Below, piece by piece: positions 1 through 9,740 of a stretch of 64,000 nt of DNA; the first letter of the stretch is position 1; each line of letters starts with the position of its first letter. Both the position numbers and the translations under genes were made by a program. Source of the stretch: UBA7803 sp034522075 (GTDB taxonomy: Bacteria > Pseudomonadota > Gammaproteobacteria > Pseudomonadales > Azotimanducaceae); NCBI GenBank assembly GCA_034522075.1, contig JAXHLO010000017.1, forward strand, positions 1-64,000, read 5' to 3'. The notes beneath the pieces were generated by a model. That model was given only the letters and a program-made list of their open reading frames with translations, did no database searches and was not told where the DNA came from.

Positions 1-752
1 TACTGGAAAACTACGAAATCGGCATGAAGAGCGATCTGCTCGATCGTACGCTGCGCTTCAATGCGACTGCCTACTATTCCGAGATCTCCGATCTGCAGAC
101 TTCGCGTTTCGACCCATCCAACGTGGCTTTTCTCGTGTTCATCGAGAACGTCGGTGACGCCGAGATCCGCGGTCTCGATGCGGAGTTCAGCTGGCTGCCC
201 ACGCCCAACCTGAACATTGGCGGGGCGATCAGCCTGCTCGATACCGAGATCACCGCGTTGAATCCGCAGCTTCAGGGTGTTGCAGTTCCCGAAGGCAGTG
301 AGCTGCCTTTCGCGCCGGAATTCTCCGGCAGCCTGCGGGCGCGCTATGACTTTGATGTGCCCGCCCTCGGCGGCCGCGGCTACGTTTCCGGTAATGCCAG
401 ATACACCGGCGAAAGTAAGTCCGGGATCACAGGCAATGCGTTTTTCGTGGAAGACACGGCGCAGTTGCTCTATGGCCGCGGCACCGGGCTGAAGATAGAA
501 TCCGAAGGCGGTGAATTCGTCGGCGGGGGTGGTACGGTGTTCGACAGTGGCCGCTATGTGCACGAAGACTACATACTGCTGGATGTGGCCGTCGGCGTGG
601 AAGTGAATGACTGGCGTGCCGAGCTGTTCGTTGACAATCTGACGGACGAACGGGCCGACTTGAATATCAATACGCTGGAATTCACGCCCAAAGTGGTAAC
701 CAACCGGCCGCGGACTGTCGGCCTGCGGTTCACCTACGACGTCAGCCGGTGA
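1..752 (+). CDS. TonB-dependent receptor, C-terminal part (cut by window edge)
   Basis: The reading frame is already open at base 3 and begins with residues LENYEIGMK, a typical strand of the outer-membrane beta-barrel of TonB-dependent receptors. About 249 residues are visible. They alternate aromatic and polar residues in barrel-strand fashion and end with the strand GLRFTYDVSR, whose next-to-last region has the aromatic ending usual for barrel proteins. The DNLTDERADLNIN stretch matches the last-but-one strand of the family. The plug domain and TonB box lie outside the window. The stop is only three bases before the GTG of the TPR-sulfotransferase at 756, so the two are probably co-transcribed and possibly translationally coupled. 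The substrate cannot be read from this fragment. Confidence 0.9.
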   Translation, partial: LENYEIGMKSDLLDRTLRFNATAYYSEISDLQTSRFDPSNVAFLVFIENVGDAEIRGLDAEFSWLPTPNLNIGGAISLLDTEITALNPQLQGVAVPEGSELPFAPEFSGSLRARYDFDVPALGGRGYVSGNARYTGESKSGITGNAFFVEDTAQLLYGRGTGLKIESEGGEFVGGGGTVFDSGRYVHEDYILLDVAVGVEVNDWRAELFVDNLTDERADLNINTLEFTPKVVTNRPRTVGLRFTYDVSR

Positions 753-755
753 ACG

Positions 756-2790
756 GTGAGCGCGGCACAGGGCACTGAAGCAGGCGCCGGCCGCGCAGCA
801 CCGGAACTGGCAGAGGCAAGGTCGCATATCGAGGCGGTCCAATTCGAGCAGGCGCAACGCCTGCTCGAAGCTTTTCTGGCGACCGAAGACGGTCCGGCGC
901 AGCGTGTCGAGGCGCTGTACATGCTGGCTGTGGCGCAGCGCTACGGCGGCAAGCCGGACCAGGCGCTGCGGACTCTGGAGCAACTCCTGGACCTTCGCCC
1001 GGACTACCCGCGGGCCTACCAGGAGCGCGGCCATGCGCTGCTGGCTCTGAATGATCCGCAAGCTGCCGAGCGGGCCTACCTGGAAGCGGTAAATCTGAAC
1101 CCTGCGCTGGCCGCAAGCTGGCGCAAGCTGGCGGAAATGCGCCGCGCTGCGCAGCGTGACCGCGAAGCTGCGGCCGCGGAGCGGCAGTTGGAATTTCTCA
1201 ACCGTCTGCCCCGGGAGTTGCTGGCGGTTACCAACCTGATTCACGAACAGGAACTCTACAAGGCCGAGCAGGTGTGCCGGGAATTCCTGCAGGCTCACAA
1301 ACATCACATCGAAGCCATGCGATTGCTGGCCGACATCGGTCTGCGCATGGGTATCTACGACGATGCCGAGTTCCTCCTGGAGAGCTGTGTAGAACTGGCG
1401 CCGGAATATCTTCCGGCGCGCATCGACTATCTGAACATCCTGATCCGCAAGACCCGGTTCGCCGCAGCGCTGGAACAGGCGCGGATCCTCCTGGCCGAGC
1501 AGCCGGACAATCCGGCGTTGCGCACATCGCTGGCCACCGCCCTGGTCGGGCTCGGCGAATTCGATGAAGGAATTCGAACCTATCAGAGCGTGCTCGAGCA
1601 CCATCCGGACAACTACCAGGTGTGGCTTCTGTTGGGCCACGCCCACAAGACCGTGGGCGATCTGCCGGCTGCCATCGCGTCATACCGGCGTGCCTATGAG
1701 CTCAAAGCGGATTTCGGTGATGCCTACTGGAGCCTGGCCAATACCAAGACCTACCGCTTCAGTGACGAGGAAATCGACCAGATCGAAATCCAGCAGCGCC
1801 ATCCGCAGACCAGTACCGACGATCGGATTCATCTTTCTTTTGCCGCAGGCAAGGCCCGGGAAGACCGCGCCGAATATGCAGCGGCGTTTGCCCACTATGA
1901 GCGGGGCAACGACTTGAAGAAACGCCAGGTCAGATACGATGCGAGCCAGATCGAGCGGCGGGTGGAGGCGCAGATGCAGACCTGCACCGCAGACCTGTTC
2001 CAGCGCCGTGCCGGTGTCGGCTGCCCGCGGCCTGATCCCATCTTCATTGTCGGCATGCCGCGCGCCGGGTCTACGTTGCTCGAACAGATTCTGGCATCGC
2101 ACAGCATGGTGGACGGCACCATGGAACTGCATGACATCCTGGCGCTGGCGCAACGTCTGCGGGGCCGCACTGCGGAACGCAGCGGACGCTATCCTGCCAT
2201 TCTGCAGGATATCGACGCTGGGTATCTGCAGCGCTTCGGCGAGCAGTACCTGGAGAACACCCGCGTCTATCGCGGTGACGCCCCGTTCTTCACCGACAAG
2301 ATGCCCAACAACTTCCTGCACGTAGGGCTGATCCGGCTCATTCTGCCCAACGCCAGAATCATCGATGCCCGGCGCGATCCCATGGCCTGCTGTTTCAGCA
2401 ATTTCAAGCAACTTTTCGGCGAGGGCCAGGAGTTCAGCTATGGGCTGGAGCGTAAGGTGTGGCCGGCTACGACCGGGCCTAGCATCACCTGACTGGATCA
2501 TCGGTGATGACATGTTGCCGGGCTTCGTTCTACGCGTCATGCACGAAGACGTGGTGGACGATCTGGAAGGCCAGGTGCGACGCATCCTCGAGTTCTGCGG
2601 ATTGCCGTTTGAAGAGCAATGTCTGCGCTTTCATGATACGGAACGCGAAGTTCGGACCCCCAGTTCCGAACAGGTGCGTCAGCCCATCTACCGCAGCGGT
2701 CTGGATCAGTGGCGCAACTTTGCCGACCATCTCGGGCCGCTGCAGACTGCCCTGGGCGACGATGTGCTGACCCGCTTCGGGCACGGCTGA
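756..2790 (+). CDS. TPR-repeat sulfotransferase, frame broken near 2455-2500
   Basis: Expected to transfer sulfate from PAPS to an unknown acceptor. The first 300-350 residues are TPR-like helical repeats (for example DNYQVWLLLGHAHKTVGDLPAAI), a protein-interaction scaffold. The sulfotransferase domain starts near residue 426 with the 5'-phosphosulfate loop PIFIVGMPRAGSTLLEQIL and carries the 3'-phosphate region near residue 531 (IIDARRDPMACCFSNF). The opening frame stops at 2492. The rest of the domain (DDMLPGF...YRSGLDQWRNF) continues in another frame to 2790. Several indels seem to lie between 2455 and 2500, since pieces of the expected YDRAY-HHL-DHW segment fall in different frames. GTG start at 756, three bases after the receptor stop. 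Either sequencing error or an inactivated gene. Confidence 0.85.
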
Positions 2791-2803
2791 AGGCGGGCCA
2801 CCA

Positions 2804-4554
2804 ATGCCGCAATTGCCGCCATCTGCGCCGGACGCCGCTGAAGTCAAAGCCCTGTTCGAGCTTCATCAGCGCGGCCGTCATCGGCAACTGCTGCCCCGGC
2901 TGGAGCCTCTGGCTGCACAGCATCCGGACGATTCGCGGCTCCTCAGTCTGCTGGGCGCGGCGCATTTCGAGCTAAAAAACTTCCGCCAGGCTGTCGATGC
3001 CTATCAGGCGGCATTGGCGTTACAGCCCGAGCACGGCAAGCTGCGCAATGCGCTGGGCGTGTGTTTTCTGCGCCAGCGGCGCTTCCGCGAAGCCGCTGAG
3101 CAGTTCCGCCAGGCGGTGACGTTCGAGCCGGAACTCGCACCGGCTCACTACAATCTGGGCATCCTGCAGGAACATGCAGAAGCCTGGGACCAGGCCGCTG
3201 CAAGCTACCGGCGCGCCATCGAGCTCGAACCCGAACACGTGTCTGCCCGCGCCGCCCTGGCGGGCGTGCTGCGTCAGCAGGGCGACATTCAAGGTGCGGT
3301 GGATATCCTGCAGGGCGGGCTTGCCCGGGTGCCGGGTCATCTACCGAGTCTGCGGCAGCTACTGGAGATACTGGAACAGACCAATCGCCATGACGAATTG
3401 CGTGCCGCCGTGGCCCATGCCGCTGAACAACCTGGCCACAACGCGCTGGTCACCCTCTACCAGGGCATTGTTGCTGAAATCGATGGCGATCTGGATACGG
3501 CCCGCCGGTGTCTCGAAACGATCCGTATCGATACAGCCGGCGAGACCAGCGCCCACCATGAGCATAAGCGTCTGGCCAGACTGACCGGCCTGTGCGATGC
3601 CCAGGGTGACGAAGCAGATGCCATGGGCTACGCCGCGGCAGCGAATCGGCTGGCCCGGCAGTTGAGCGAAGGACACGGCATCCGGGCGCAGACCTTCGTG
3701 CGTTTCGTCGACAATCGCCAAGCGCTCCTGGCTACCGACGCCGCGGCCTTCGCACCTCTGCAGCCGGTGCCTCAGAAAAATGCCCCGGTATTCGTCGTCG
3801 GCTTTCCCCGCTCCGGAACCACTTTGCTCGATAGCATGCTGCGCGGTCATCCGGCATTGGACGTGCTCGAAGAGTCCCCCGGCGTGGCCAGCCTGGTCAC
3901 CGAGCTCGAGGGCCCGGCAGATGAGCATCTGCATGCCCTGGGCCGGGCTTCGTCAGAACATCTGGCGGCGGCGCGCCGGGCGTATTACCAGGCCATCGGC
4001 CGTGCGCCGGATGACGGCGCGGTGCTCGTGGACCGCTTCGCCCTGAACATGGTCTATGCCGGCGAGATCGCCAAAGTATTCCCAGCCGCGCGATTCGTGC
4101 TGGTGCTGCGGCACCCGCTCGATTGCCGTGCTGAGCCGCCACCCGGCGGTCTCGTTCCCGTGCCACTTCAGCCAAGTCGGCGAGCTCTCGGTACAACACC
4201 TCGAAGATGCGGCGGCACTGTACGACCGGGTATTTCGGCTATGGGACGGTTACCAGGAGCGACTCGGGCTCGAGGCCGAGTTCACCGTCCTGCGCGTACG
4301 AAGATCTGGTCGCAGATGCGGCCACGGTAACCGGCCGTCTGCTGGAGCAACTCGATGTGCCCTGGGATGACGCCGTACTCGACCATCAGGCCACGGCACG
4401 AAGGCGGGCCGTGATCAACACGGCCAGCTATGACCAGGTCGTGCAGCCTCTGCACACGCATGCCGTCCATCGCTGGCAACGCTACCGCGGACATCTGGAA
4501 GGCGTAATGCCGGTGCTTGGGCCGTGGGTGGCGCGGCTCGGTTACGACGCCTAG
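2804..4554 (+). CDS. TPR-repeat sulfotransferase, second copy, two frame breaks
   Basis: A paralogue of the preceding gene, starting at an ATG 14 bases after it. TPR motifs fill the first 300 residues (PEHGKLRNALGVCFLRQRRF, PELAPAHYNLGILQEHAEAW). The PAPS loop APVFVVGFPRSGTTLLDSML begins at about 3778 and FPAARFVLVLRHPLDC at about 4080. The frame breaks after that Cys: an extra base at 4126/4127 restores VLSRHPAVSFPCHF, and an extra base at 4296 restores YEDLVADAATVT through to GYDA and the stop at 4552. Both breaks fit single-base insertions. Its stop codon lies inside a 34-bp palindrome shared with the convergent hydroxylase gene. Acceptor unknown; resemblance to tyrosylprotein-type sulfotransferases is an inference from the loop and the TPR scaffold. 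Confidence 0.86.
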
Positions 4555-4578
4555 CGGCCTGCAGGCCACTAGGCGTCG
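4545..4578. repeat. 34-bp near-perfect palindrome over two convergent stop codons
   Basis: The left arm 4545-4561 and right arm 4562-4578 are complementary at 16 of 17 positions, with CTGCAG at the centre and one mismatched pair (4555/4568). Each arm contains the end of a gene, GAC GCC TAG, so both proteins end in Asp-Ala. In RNA from either strand it would fold into a long GC-rich hairpin, but there is no T-run on either side. It may block read-through between the two convergent operons or stabilise the 3' ends. Confidence 0.85.
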
Positions 4579-5543
4579 AACCTGTCCACGGCCAGAGCGG
4601 GCCGCAGAATACGCTGCATGATCACCGGATTGACGCCAATGTCGTTGCTGGCGGTCACCAGGGCGCGGCGGTCCGGATGCAGAGCGGCGCTGGTGCGCTC
4701 GATCAGCTCCTGATAGTGGGGAATACCGCGGCGCCCGCTGCCGTGGCGCAGCCAGGTCTGACGCCAGTCGCGGGCGAAGTCGCGCAACAGTTTCTGATAG
4801 GCGCGCACCAGCCCGGGGTCGTTGCCGGAGTGGCCGGAAAAATCCCGGATCAGCTCGGCGACCAGGGCATCGACTTCCCCCGGGGCCATGACCGGGGCGA
4901 TATTGAACTGCTCGGTGTCGATCTGCACCGGACGCTCCGGCTCGTAGGTCACATCGCGCAGCATGCCGTGCAGCCGGTCCCGGTCCGCGACCGGATCCAG
5001 GGCCTGCATGGCCTCGACCATGTTCCAGAAGCGTGACGATCCGGCCAGGTCTATGACCAGGTGTATGCGGTCCTCGGTGCTGGCATTGACGACATTGTGG
5101 CGGCGCCAGTTGTCGAACAGCCAGCACTCGCCGGCAGCCATGTGGAGCTGTTCGTCGCCGCAGTAAAAATACACTTCAGGGCGCGTGACGATGGGGATAT
5201 GAACGCGCACCCGGGTATGCCAGTGATAGTTGAAATCCACATGCAGGCCGACTTCGTGGCCGGCCTGCAGTTTCATCAGGCGTGAACGCGCCAGCACCTC
5301 GCCGAAGGCCGCCATCGCCTGCTGATGATATTGACAGGCCAGCAGGTGCGGTGTGGCGGCCATGGGACCGGTAAAATCGTCGTTGGCGCCGCCGTCGCGG
5401 GAAATGAGCGGCACGGCCAGGTTGCCGCGTTGTCCGGAGGGGTGGGGCAGCCAGGCATCGTCCGGCAGCCCGGCGGCCTCTTCGGCGAGACGTGCGGCAT
5501 CGAAGCGCAGCGGCAATTGAATGAACGGCCGCGTCAGCTTCAT
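4569..5543 (-). CDS. Aspartyl/asparaginyl beta-hydroxylase family dioxygenase
   Basis: A cupin-fold Fe(II)/2-oxoglutarate oxygenase of 324 residues, of the family that hydroxylates aspartyl or asparaginyl beta-carbons in peptides or small molecules. The iron ligands are visible as H101-x-D103 in GLHVDFNYHW and the distal H149 in WRRHNVVN. R159 in EDRIHLVIDL is placed to hold 2-oxoglutarate. A C-terminal part of about 120 residues beyond the core has no motif I recognise. Its ATG overlaps the stop of the upstream sulfotransferase by four bases, so the two are translationally coupled. The gene faces the TPR-sulfotransferase pair, which suggests hydroxylation and sulfation act on the same or a related target; that link is an inference. 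Confidence 0.88.
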   Translation of the reverse strand: MKLTRPFIQLPLRFDAARLAEEAAGLPDDAWLPHPSGQRGNLAVPLISRDGGANDDFTGPMAATPHLLACQYHQQAMAAFGEVLARSRLMKLQAGHEVGLHVDFNYHWHTRVRVHIPIVTRPEVYFYCGDEQLHMAAGECWLFDNWRRHNVVNASTEDRIHLVIDLAGSSRFWNMVEAMQALDPVADRDRLHGMLRDVTYEPERPVQIDTEQFNIAPVMAPGEVDALVAELIRDFSGHSGNDPGLVRAYQKLLRDFARDWRQTWLRHGSGRRGIPHYQELIERTSAALHPDRRALVTASNDIGVNPVIMQRILRPALAVDRFDA

Positions 5544-6190
5544 GGGGGGTCCCCGGCAGCGGCCGGTCGGCGCGGATACCCGAACGCCGCAAAATCTTCG
5601 GCGTAGAAATCGGCCACGGCCTGTGTCAGCTCGTCATCGTAGTAGCGGGCATAATCATGGTGAGCCGAGGCATTGGCCGGCGTCAGGGATGTCGCCGGGA
5701 TACCCAGATGCCTGCAGACTTCGTCATAGGAGCTCTGCAGCGATTCGTAGCATCCGATATAGTTCATGGCCGAGCGGCCGCCCGCATCCATCAACAGGCG
5801 GGTCTGCGGGATCACCAGCACACGCCGGCGGAATTGCGGTCTGGACAGGGCCCGCTTCATGAACGCGGCTTCGTTGCCGGAAAACTCCGGCCTGCCCCGG
5901 TTGAGAAAGCAGCACACGGAGACGAAACGGTCAAAGGGATTCCTCACGAAGGCGAACTTGAAGTAACTGTGCCACACGTCGTCCGGCAGATGGGTCCGGG
6001 CCTGGCGCGCGCTGATATGTCCGTGGCCGAGGTCGGCGAGTTCCTGCACCGGCAGGGTCTGGCGGGCCGTCAGCATCTGCTGTTCCCAGTCTTCGGCGCC
6101 GAGATGGGCGCGCAGCGTCTGCCTGACGCTGTGTGTGGCCGTGCGCGGTACGGCAAAGAAGATGAAGCGATGCTGGTGGGAGACGATCAA
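5540..6190 (-). CDS. Sulfotransferase family protein (Sulfotransfer_2-like)
   Basis: A single-domain protein of about 216 residues. It opens with a hydrophobic strand and PAPS loop (FIFFAVPRTATHSVRQTL) and has the 3'-phosphate-binding segment FKFAFVRNPFDRFVSVCCFL near residues 77-96, the pattern of carbohydrate/chondroitin-type sulfotransferases. The sequence YIGCYESLQSSYDEVCRHLG is also typical of this family. The start is uncertain: the frame opens at a TTG at 6190 and could extend upstream, and this start faces the MFS start with no intergenic space. Its stop overlaps the hydroxylase start by four bases. This is the third sulfotransferase within 6 kb. Confidence 0.82.
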   Translation of the reverse strand: MIVSHQHRFIFFAVPRTATHSVRQTLRAHLGAEDWEQQMLTARQTLPVQELADLGHGHISARQARTHLPDDVWHSYFKFAFVRNPFDRFVSVCCFLNRGRPEFSGNEAAFMKRALSRPQFRRRVLVIPQTRLLMDAGGRSAMNYIGCYESLQSSYDEVCRHLGIPATSLTPANASAHHDYARYYDDELTQAVADFYAEDFAAFGYPRRPAAAGDPP

Positions 6191-7527
6191 TGGCCCGGTG
6201 GCTGACTCTGCTGCGGCAAGAGAGCAATTCTGCCATAAATGGGCCGGCGGAACGGGTTTACTCGGCCCTCTACGAGGACGAAGACTCGCGCGTCTGCCGG
6301 GACATCTCGGATGACGCCTGCCGGGTGGTCCCCGGCAATTTCTTCAAGAACGTTCTGTCTCAGGCGTTGACCAAGCTGGGCGATGCCCTGATCAATCCCA
6401 GAACCACGCTGCCCTGGATGCTCACGGCGCTGCAGGCTCCGGGGTGGATCGCCAGCCTGCTGGTGCCCATACGGGAATCCGGCTCCATGTTGCCGCAGCT
6501 CGGCATCGGCGCCTGGGTCCGCCGCCTGCCCAGACGCAAGTGGTGCTATGTAGGCGGCGCGCTGGCTCAGGGTCTGGCGGCTGCGGGCCTGGTGCTGGTG
6601 GCGCTGTTTCTGTCCGGTCAGGCGGCCGGTCTTGCCGTGCTGGCGCTGGTCGTGGTTTTCAGTCTCGCGCGCGGATTCTCATCCGTGGCTTCCAAAGACG
6701 TGCTGGGCAAGACCGTGCCGAAAACCCGTCGCGGCCGGGTCACCGGATTCGCCTCGAGCGCGGCCGGCCTCGGCACCCTGGTTTTCGCAGGCGTTCTCTG
6801 GTTCAGCAGCGACGACCAGCGGCCCTACGCCATGCTCCTTGGCAGCGCAGCATTGCTGTGGTTCGCCTCAGCGGCAATCTATGCCGCCATCCAGGAAGAG
6901 GCGGGCGCCACGGAAGGCGGCGGCAACGGCTTGACGCAGGCGCTGGCCAGTCTGGCGGTGCTGCGCGACGATGCCGACTTCCGGCATTTTCTGGCCGTGC
7001 GCGCGCTGCTTGTGGGCAGCGGGCTGGCGGCGCCGTTTCTGGTGGTGCTGGCCAATCAACGGGCTGAGACGTCGCTGGCTTATTTTCTGCTGGCGCAGGG
7101 GTTGTCGGCGTTGCTGAGCGGCCCGGCGTGGGGCGCGTTCGCCGACCGATCGAGCCGGCGTCTGCTGATGCTCGCCGGCGGCGGCGCCGGTCTGCTTGGC
7201 ACCGGCGTATTTCTGGCCGACCGCCTGGCGCCGGAGCTGGCGGCAACGGCCTGGTTTCTGCCTGGCGCATTCTTCGTGCTGGCACTGCTGCACGACGGTG
7301 TGCGGCTGGGGCGCAAGACTTATGTCGTGGATCTTGCCGGCGGCGACAAACGCACCGACTATGTGGCGGTCGGCAATACCATCATTGGCGCGCTGCTGCT
7401 GGTGGTGGGCGGTCTGACCGCCGTCATTGCGCAGTTTTCCGCGGCGGGCGCCATTCTGGCGTTGTCGCTGGCGGCATTTGCGGCGGCATGGTTGAGCGTC
7501 AAGCTGCCGGAAGTCCAGAGTCTCTGA
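6190..7527 (+). CDS. MFS permease
   Basis: A 445-residue integral membrane protein with about 10-12 hydrophobic helices. A soluble N-terminus of some 60 residues comes first, including DEDSRVCRDISDDACRVVPGNFF, followed by TLPWMLTALQAPGWIASLLVPIRESG, a pattern of an uncharacterised MFS subfamily in proteobacteria. The usual MFS loop between helices 2 and 3 appears as GAWVRRLPRRKW. The ATG at 6190 is the only good start in this frame, although the conserved part begins about 22 residues later. It is divergent from the sulfotransferase operon and could export or import the product of that locus, but nothing in the protein shows the substrate. Confidence 0.85.
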   Translation: MARWLTLLRQESNSAINGPAERVYSALYEDEDSRVCRDISDDACRVVPGNFFKNVLSQALTKLGDALINPRTTLPWMLTALQAPGWIASLLVPIRESGSMLPQLGIGAWVRRLPRRKWCYVGGALAQGLAAAGLVLVALFLSGQAAGLAVLALVVVFSLARGFSSVASKDVLGKTVPKTRRGRVTGFASSAAGLGTLVFAGVLWFSSDDQRPYAMLLGSAALLWFASAAIYAAIQEEAGATEGGGNGLTQALASLAVLRDDADFRHFLAVRALLVGSGLAAPFLVVLANQRAETSLAYFLLAQGLSALLSGPAWGAFADRSSRRLLMLAGGGAGLLGTGVFLADRLAPELAATAWFLPGAFFVLALLHDGVRLGRKTYVVDLAGGDKRTDYVAVGNTIIGALLLVVGGLTAVIAQFSAAGAILALSLAAFAAAWLSVKLPEVQSL

Positions 7528-7557
7528 GCGAGGGAGTCTGCGGCAATGCCGCTGCCC

Positions 7558-7806
7558 CTATGCTTTGGCGTCGTGAGAGACATCGCCGCCGAGTTCGAGC
7601 AGAGCCTGCTCCACGGCGGCGAGCTGTTCGCCCAGGCCCGGTTTGCCGGGCATGTTCTCCTCCTCGGCCACCTGCAGTTGCCGTAGCTCGTTGGCCCAGT
7701 TCGTGAGCACCTCGACTTTGTCTTCCCGGGATAGATCGCCGGCCTCGATGACGCTGCGCGGCGTGTCGAAATGATCGCCCGGGTGAAGCTTTCTCTTGTC
7801 GGTCAT
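7558..7806 (-). CDS. Small conserved hypothetical protein (82 aa)
   Basis: A soluble, acidic, helical protein with the core LSREDKVEVLTNWANELRQL and a short GKPGLGEQLAAVEQALLELGG tail. No Cys pair, membrane segment or DNA-binding motif is visible. The strong coding character and Pro/Gly-punctuated helices make it a real gene rather than a shadow. It is convergent with the MFS gene and divergent from recQ. Function unknown. Confidence 0.7.
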   Translation of the reverse strand: MTDKRKLHPGDHFDTPRSVIEAGDLSREDKVEVLTNWANELRQLQVAEEENMPGKPGLGEQLAAVEQALLELGGDVSHDAKA

Positions 7807-7912
7807 GAAGCTGTTCCTGATAGCCTGGCTGACATTATGCCACTGTGGTCTCGGCTATCTCAAAAGCGCCTGGCTCTGGCACACTGAAGGAAGATTCCCA
7901 GGATTTCTATCC

Positions 7913-9736
7913 ATGTCCCGATCAGCCCGGGCGCTGCTGCGCCAGGTCTATGGCTACGACACGTTTCGCGGCCGCCAGGAGGAGATTATCGCCGCGGTCT
8001 GCGACGGCCGTGACGCTCTGGTGCTCATGCCCACCGGCGGCGGCAAGTCGCTGTGCTACCAGGTGCCTGCCCTGCTGCGTGACGGCATGGGCATCGTGGT
8101 ATCGCCGCTGATCGCACTCATGCAGGATCAGGTGGACGCGCTGTGCCAGCTTGGGGTCCAGGCAGCCTACCTGAACTCCTCGCAGAGCACTGGGGAACAG
8201 CATCAGGTCATGGCGCGCATGGAGCGCGGCGAGATCGAGGTGCTCTACGTGGCACCGGAACGCATACTCAAAGCGGATACGCTGGATCTGCTGAGCGGTC
8301 TCGCCATCTCCCTCATAGCTATCGACGAAGCTCATTGCGTGTCGTCCTGGGGGCACGACTTCCGCCAGGATTATCTGGAACTGCACCAGCTCCGGCAGCG
8401 GTTTCCGGGCGTTCCGCGCATGGCTCTGACAGCCACCGCCGACCCGCGCACACGGGAAGACATCATCGCGCGGCTTGACCTCGAGCAGCCGCAGCGCTTC
8501 GTCGAGGGCTTCGACCGGCCCAACATCCGCTACACGGTGGCGGCCAAGAGCAACCCGAAACGTCAGCTCAGCGACTTCCTGGCCAACCACCCGGGCGCCT
8601 CGGGCATCGTTTATTGCCTGTCACGGCGCAGCGTAGACGAACTGGCCGACTGGCTGGTCGGCGAGGGCGTTAATGCTCTGCCGTATCACGCCGGTCTGCC
8701 GGGCGAGGTCCGTCAGGCCAACCAGTCGCGCTTCCTGCGCGAGGACGGCGTGGTGATGGTTGCCACGATCGCCTTCGGCATGGGCATCGACAAACCCGAC
8801 GTGCGCTTCGTTGCTCATCTCGACCTGCCGAAGAGCGTGGAAGCCTATTATCAGGAGACCGGCCGGGCCGGCCGCGATGGCGAGCCGGCGGATGCCTGGA
8901 TGATCTATGGCCTGCAGGACGTGGTGCGCATGTCGCAGATGGTGAATCAATCCCAGGCGGATGAGGGGCGCAAGCGCATCGATCAGGAGAAGCTGCACGC
9001 GTTGCTCGGCTGGTGCGAAGTCACCGCCTGCAGGCGGGCAGCCCTGCTGGCCTACTTCGGTGAAACCTATCCGGGCGCCTGCGGCAATTGCGATGTCTGC
9101 CTGACGCCGCCGCGGACGTGGGACGGCACCGAGGCAGGCCGTAAGCTGCTGTCCTGCGTCTATCGCAGCGGCCAGCGTTTCGGTGCGGGACACGTCATCG
9201 ACGTGCTGCGCGGCGCGGATACGGCCAAGGTCCGCCAGCACGGCCACGAGCGCCTGAGCACCTTCGGCATAGGCGCTGACCTGTCCGTGCCGCGCTGGCG
9301 TTCTGTGGCCCGTCAGCTCATGGTTCAGGGCTATCTGCTTGCGGATGCGGAACGTTTCGGTGCTCTGCGGCTCACGCCGCGCAGCCGCGGCCTGCTGCGC
9401 GGTGACGAGACCCTGCTGCTGCGCGAAGAGGCAAGCGTGGCCGTTCGCGGCAAAGCGGGACGGGAGCAGGCCGTGAGCCCGACGGACGAACCGCTGTGGG
9501 AAGCCCTGCGGGCCCGCCGCAAGGCGCTGGCCGATGAACAGGGCGTGCCGCCGTTCGTGATATTCCATGATGCCACGCTCAAGGACATGCTGGCCCGACG
9601 GCCTGCCAGCGCCGACGCCCTGTTAGCCGTTTCCGGCGTGGGGGTGGCGAAGCTGGAACGCTACGGCGCGTATTTTCTCGAGGTCATTGCCGCGCACGAA
9701 GAGCGCGACACAGCGGAAACCGGCTCGGGGCGGTGA
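7913..9736 (+). CDS. recQ: ATP-dependent DNA helicase RecQ
   Basis: A 607-residue superfamily 2 helicase unwinding 3'-5' during recombination and fork repair. Visible features in order: motif 0 (GYDTFRGRQEEII), Walker A MPTGGGKSLCYQ with K45, DEAH box IDEAHCVSSWGHDFR near residue 138, motif VI QETGRAGRDG, the zinc-binding cysteines of the RecQ C-terminal domain (C-RRAALLAYFGE-C-GNC-DVC), the RQC winged helix, and an HRDC domain ending in VSGVGVAKLERYG. The frame is open 39 codons further upstream, but the ATG at 7913 starts the conserved sequence MSRSARALLRQ. Length is normal for the family. Confidence 0.95.
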   Translation: MSRSARALLRQVYGYDTFRGRQEEIIAAVCDGRDALVLMPTGGGKSLCYQVPALLRDGMGIVVSPLIALMQDQVDALCQLGVQAAYLNSSQSTGEQHQVMARMERGEIEVLYVAPERILKADTLDLLSGLAISLIAIDEAHCVSSWGHDFRQDYLELHQLRQRFPGVPRMALTATADPRTREDIIARLDLEQPQRFVEGFDRPNIRYTVAAKSNPKRQLSDFLANHPGASGIVYCLSRRSVDELADWLVGEGVNALPYHAGLPGEVRQANQSRFLREDGVVMVATIAFGMGIDKPDVRFVAHLDLPKSVEAYYQETGRAGRDGEPADAWMIYGLQDVVRMSQMVNQSQADEGRKRIDQEKLHALLGWCEVTACRRAALLAYFGETYPGACGNCDVCLTPPRTWDGTEAGRKLLSCVYRSGQRFGAGHVIDVLRGADTAKVRQHGHERLSTFGIGADLSVPRWRSVARQLMVQGYLLADAERFGALRLTPRSRGLLRGDETLLLREEASVAVRGKAGREQAVSPTDEPLWEALRARRKALADEQGVPPFVIFHDATLKDMLARRPASADALLAVSGVGVAKLERYGAYFLEVIAAHEERDTAETGSGR

Positions 9737-9740
9737 CGGC

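Noticed and set aside
4056..4299. Programmed ribosomal frameshifting in the TPR-sulfotransferases and P450
   Set aside because: No slippery heptamer or conserved stimulator is seen, and the same kind of break occurs in many unrelated genes.
7539..7551. GCGGCAATGCCGC hairpin after the MFS gene as a terminator
   Set aside because: The stem is only about five base pairs and there is no following T-run.
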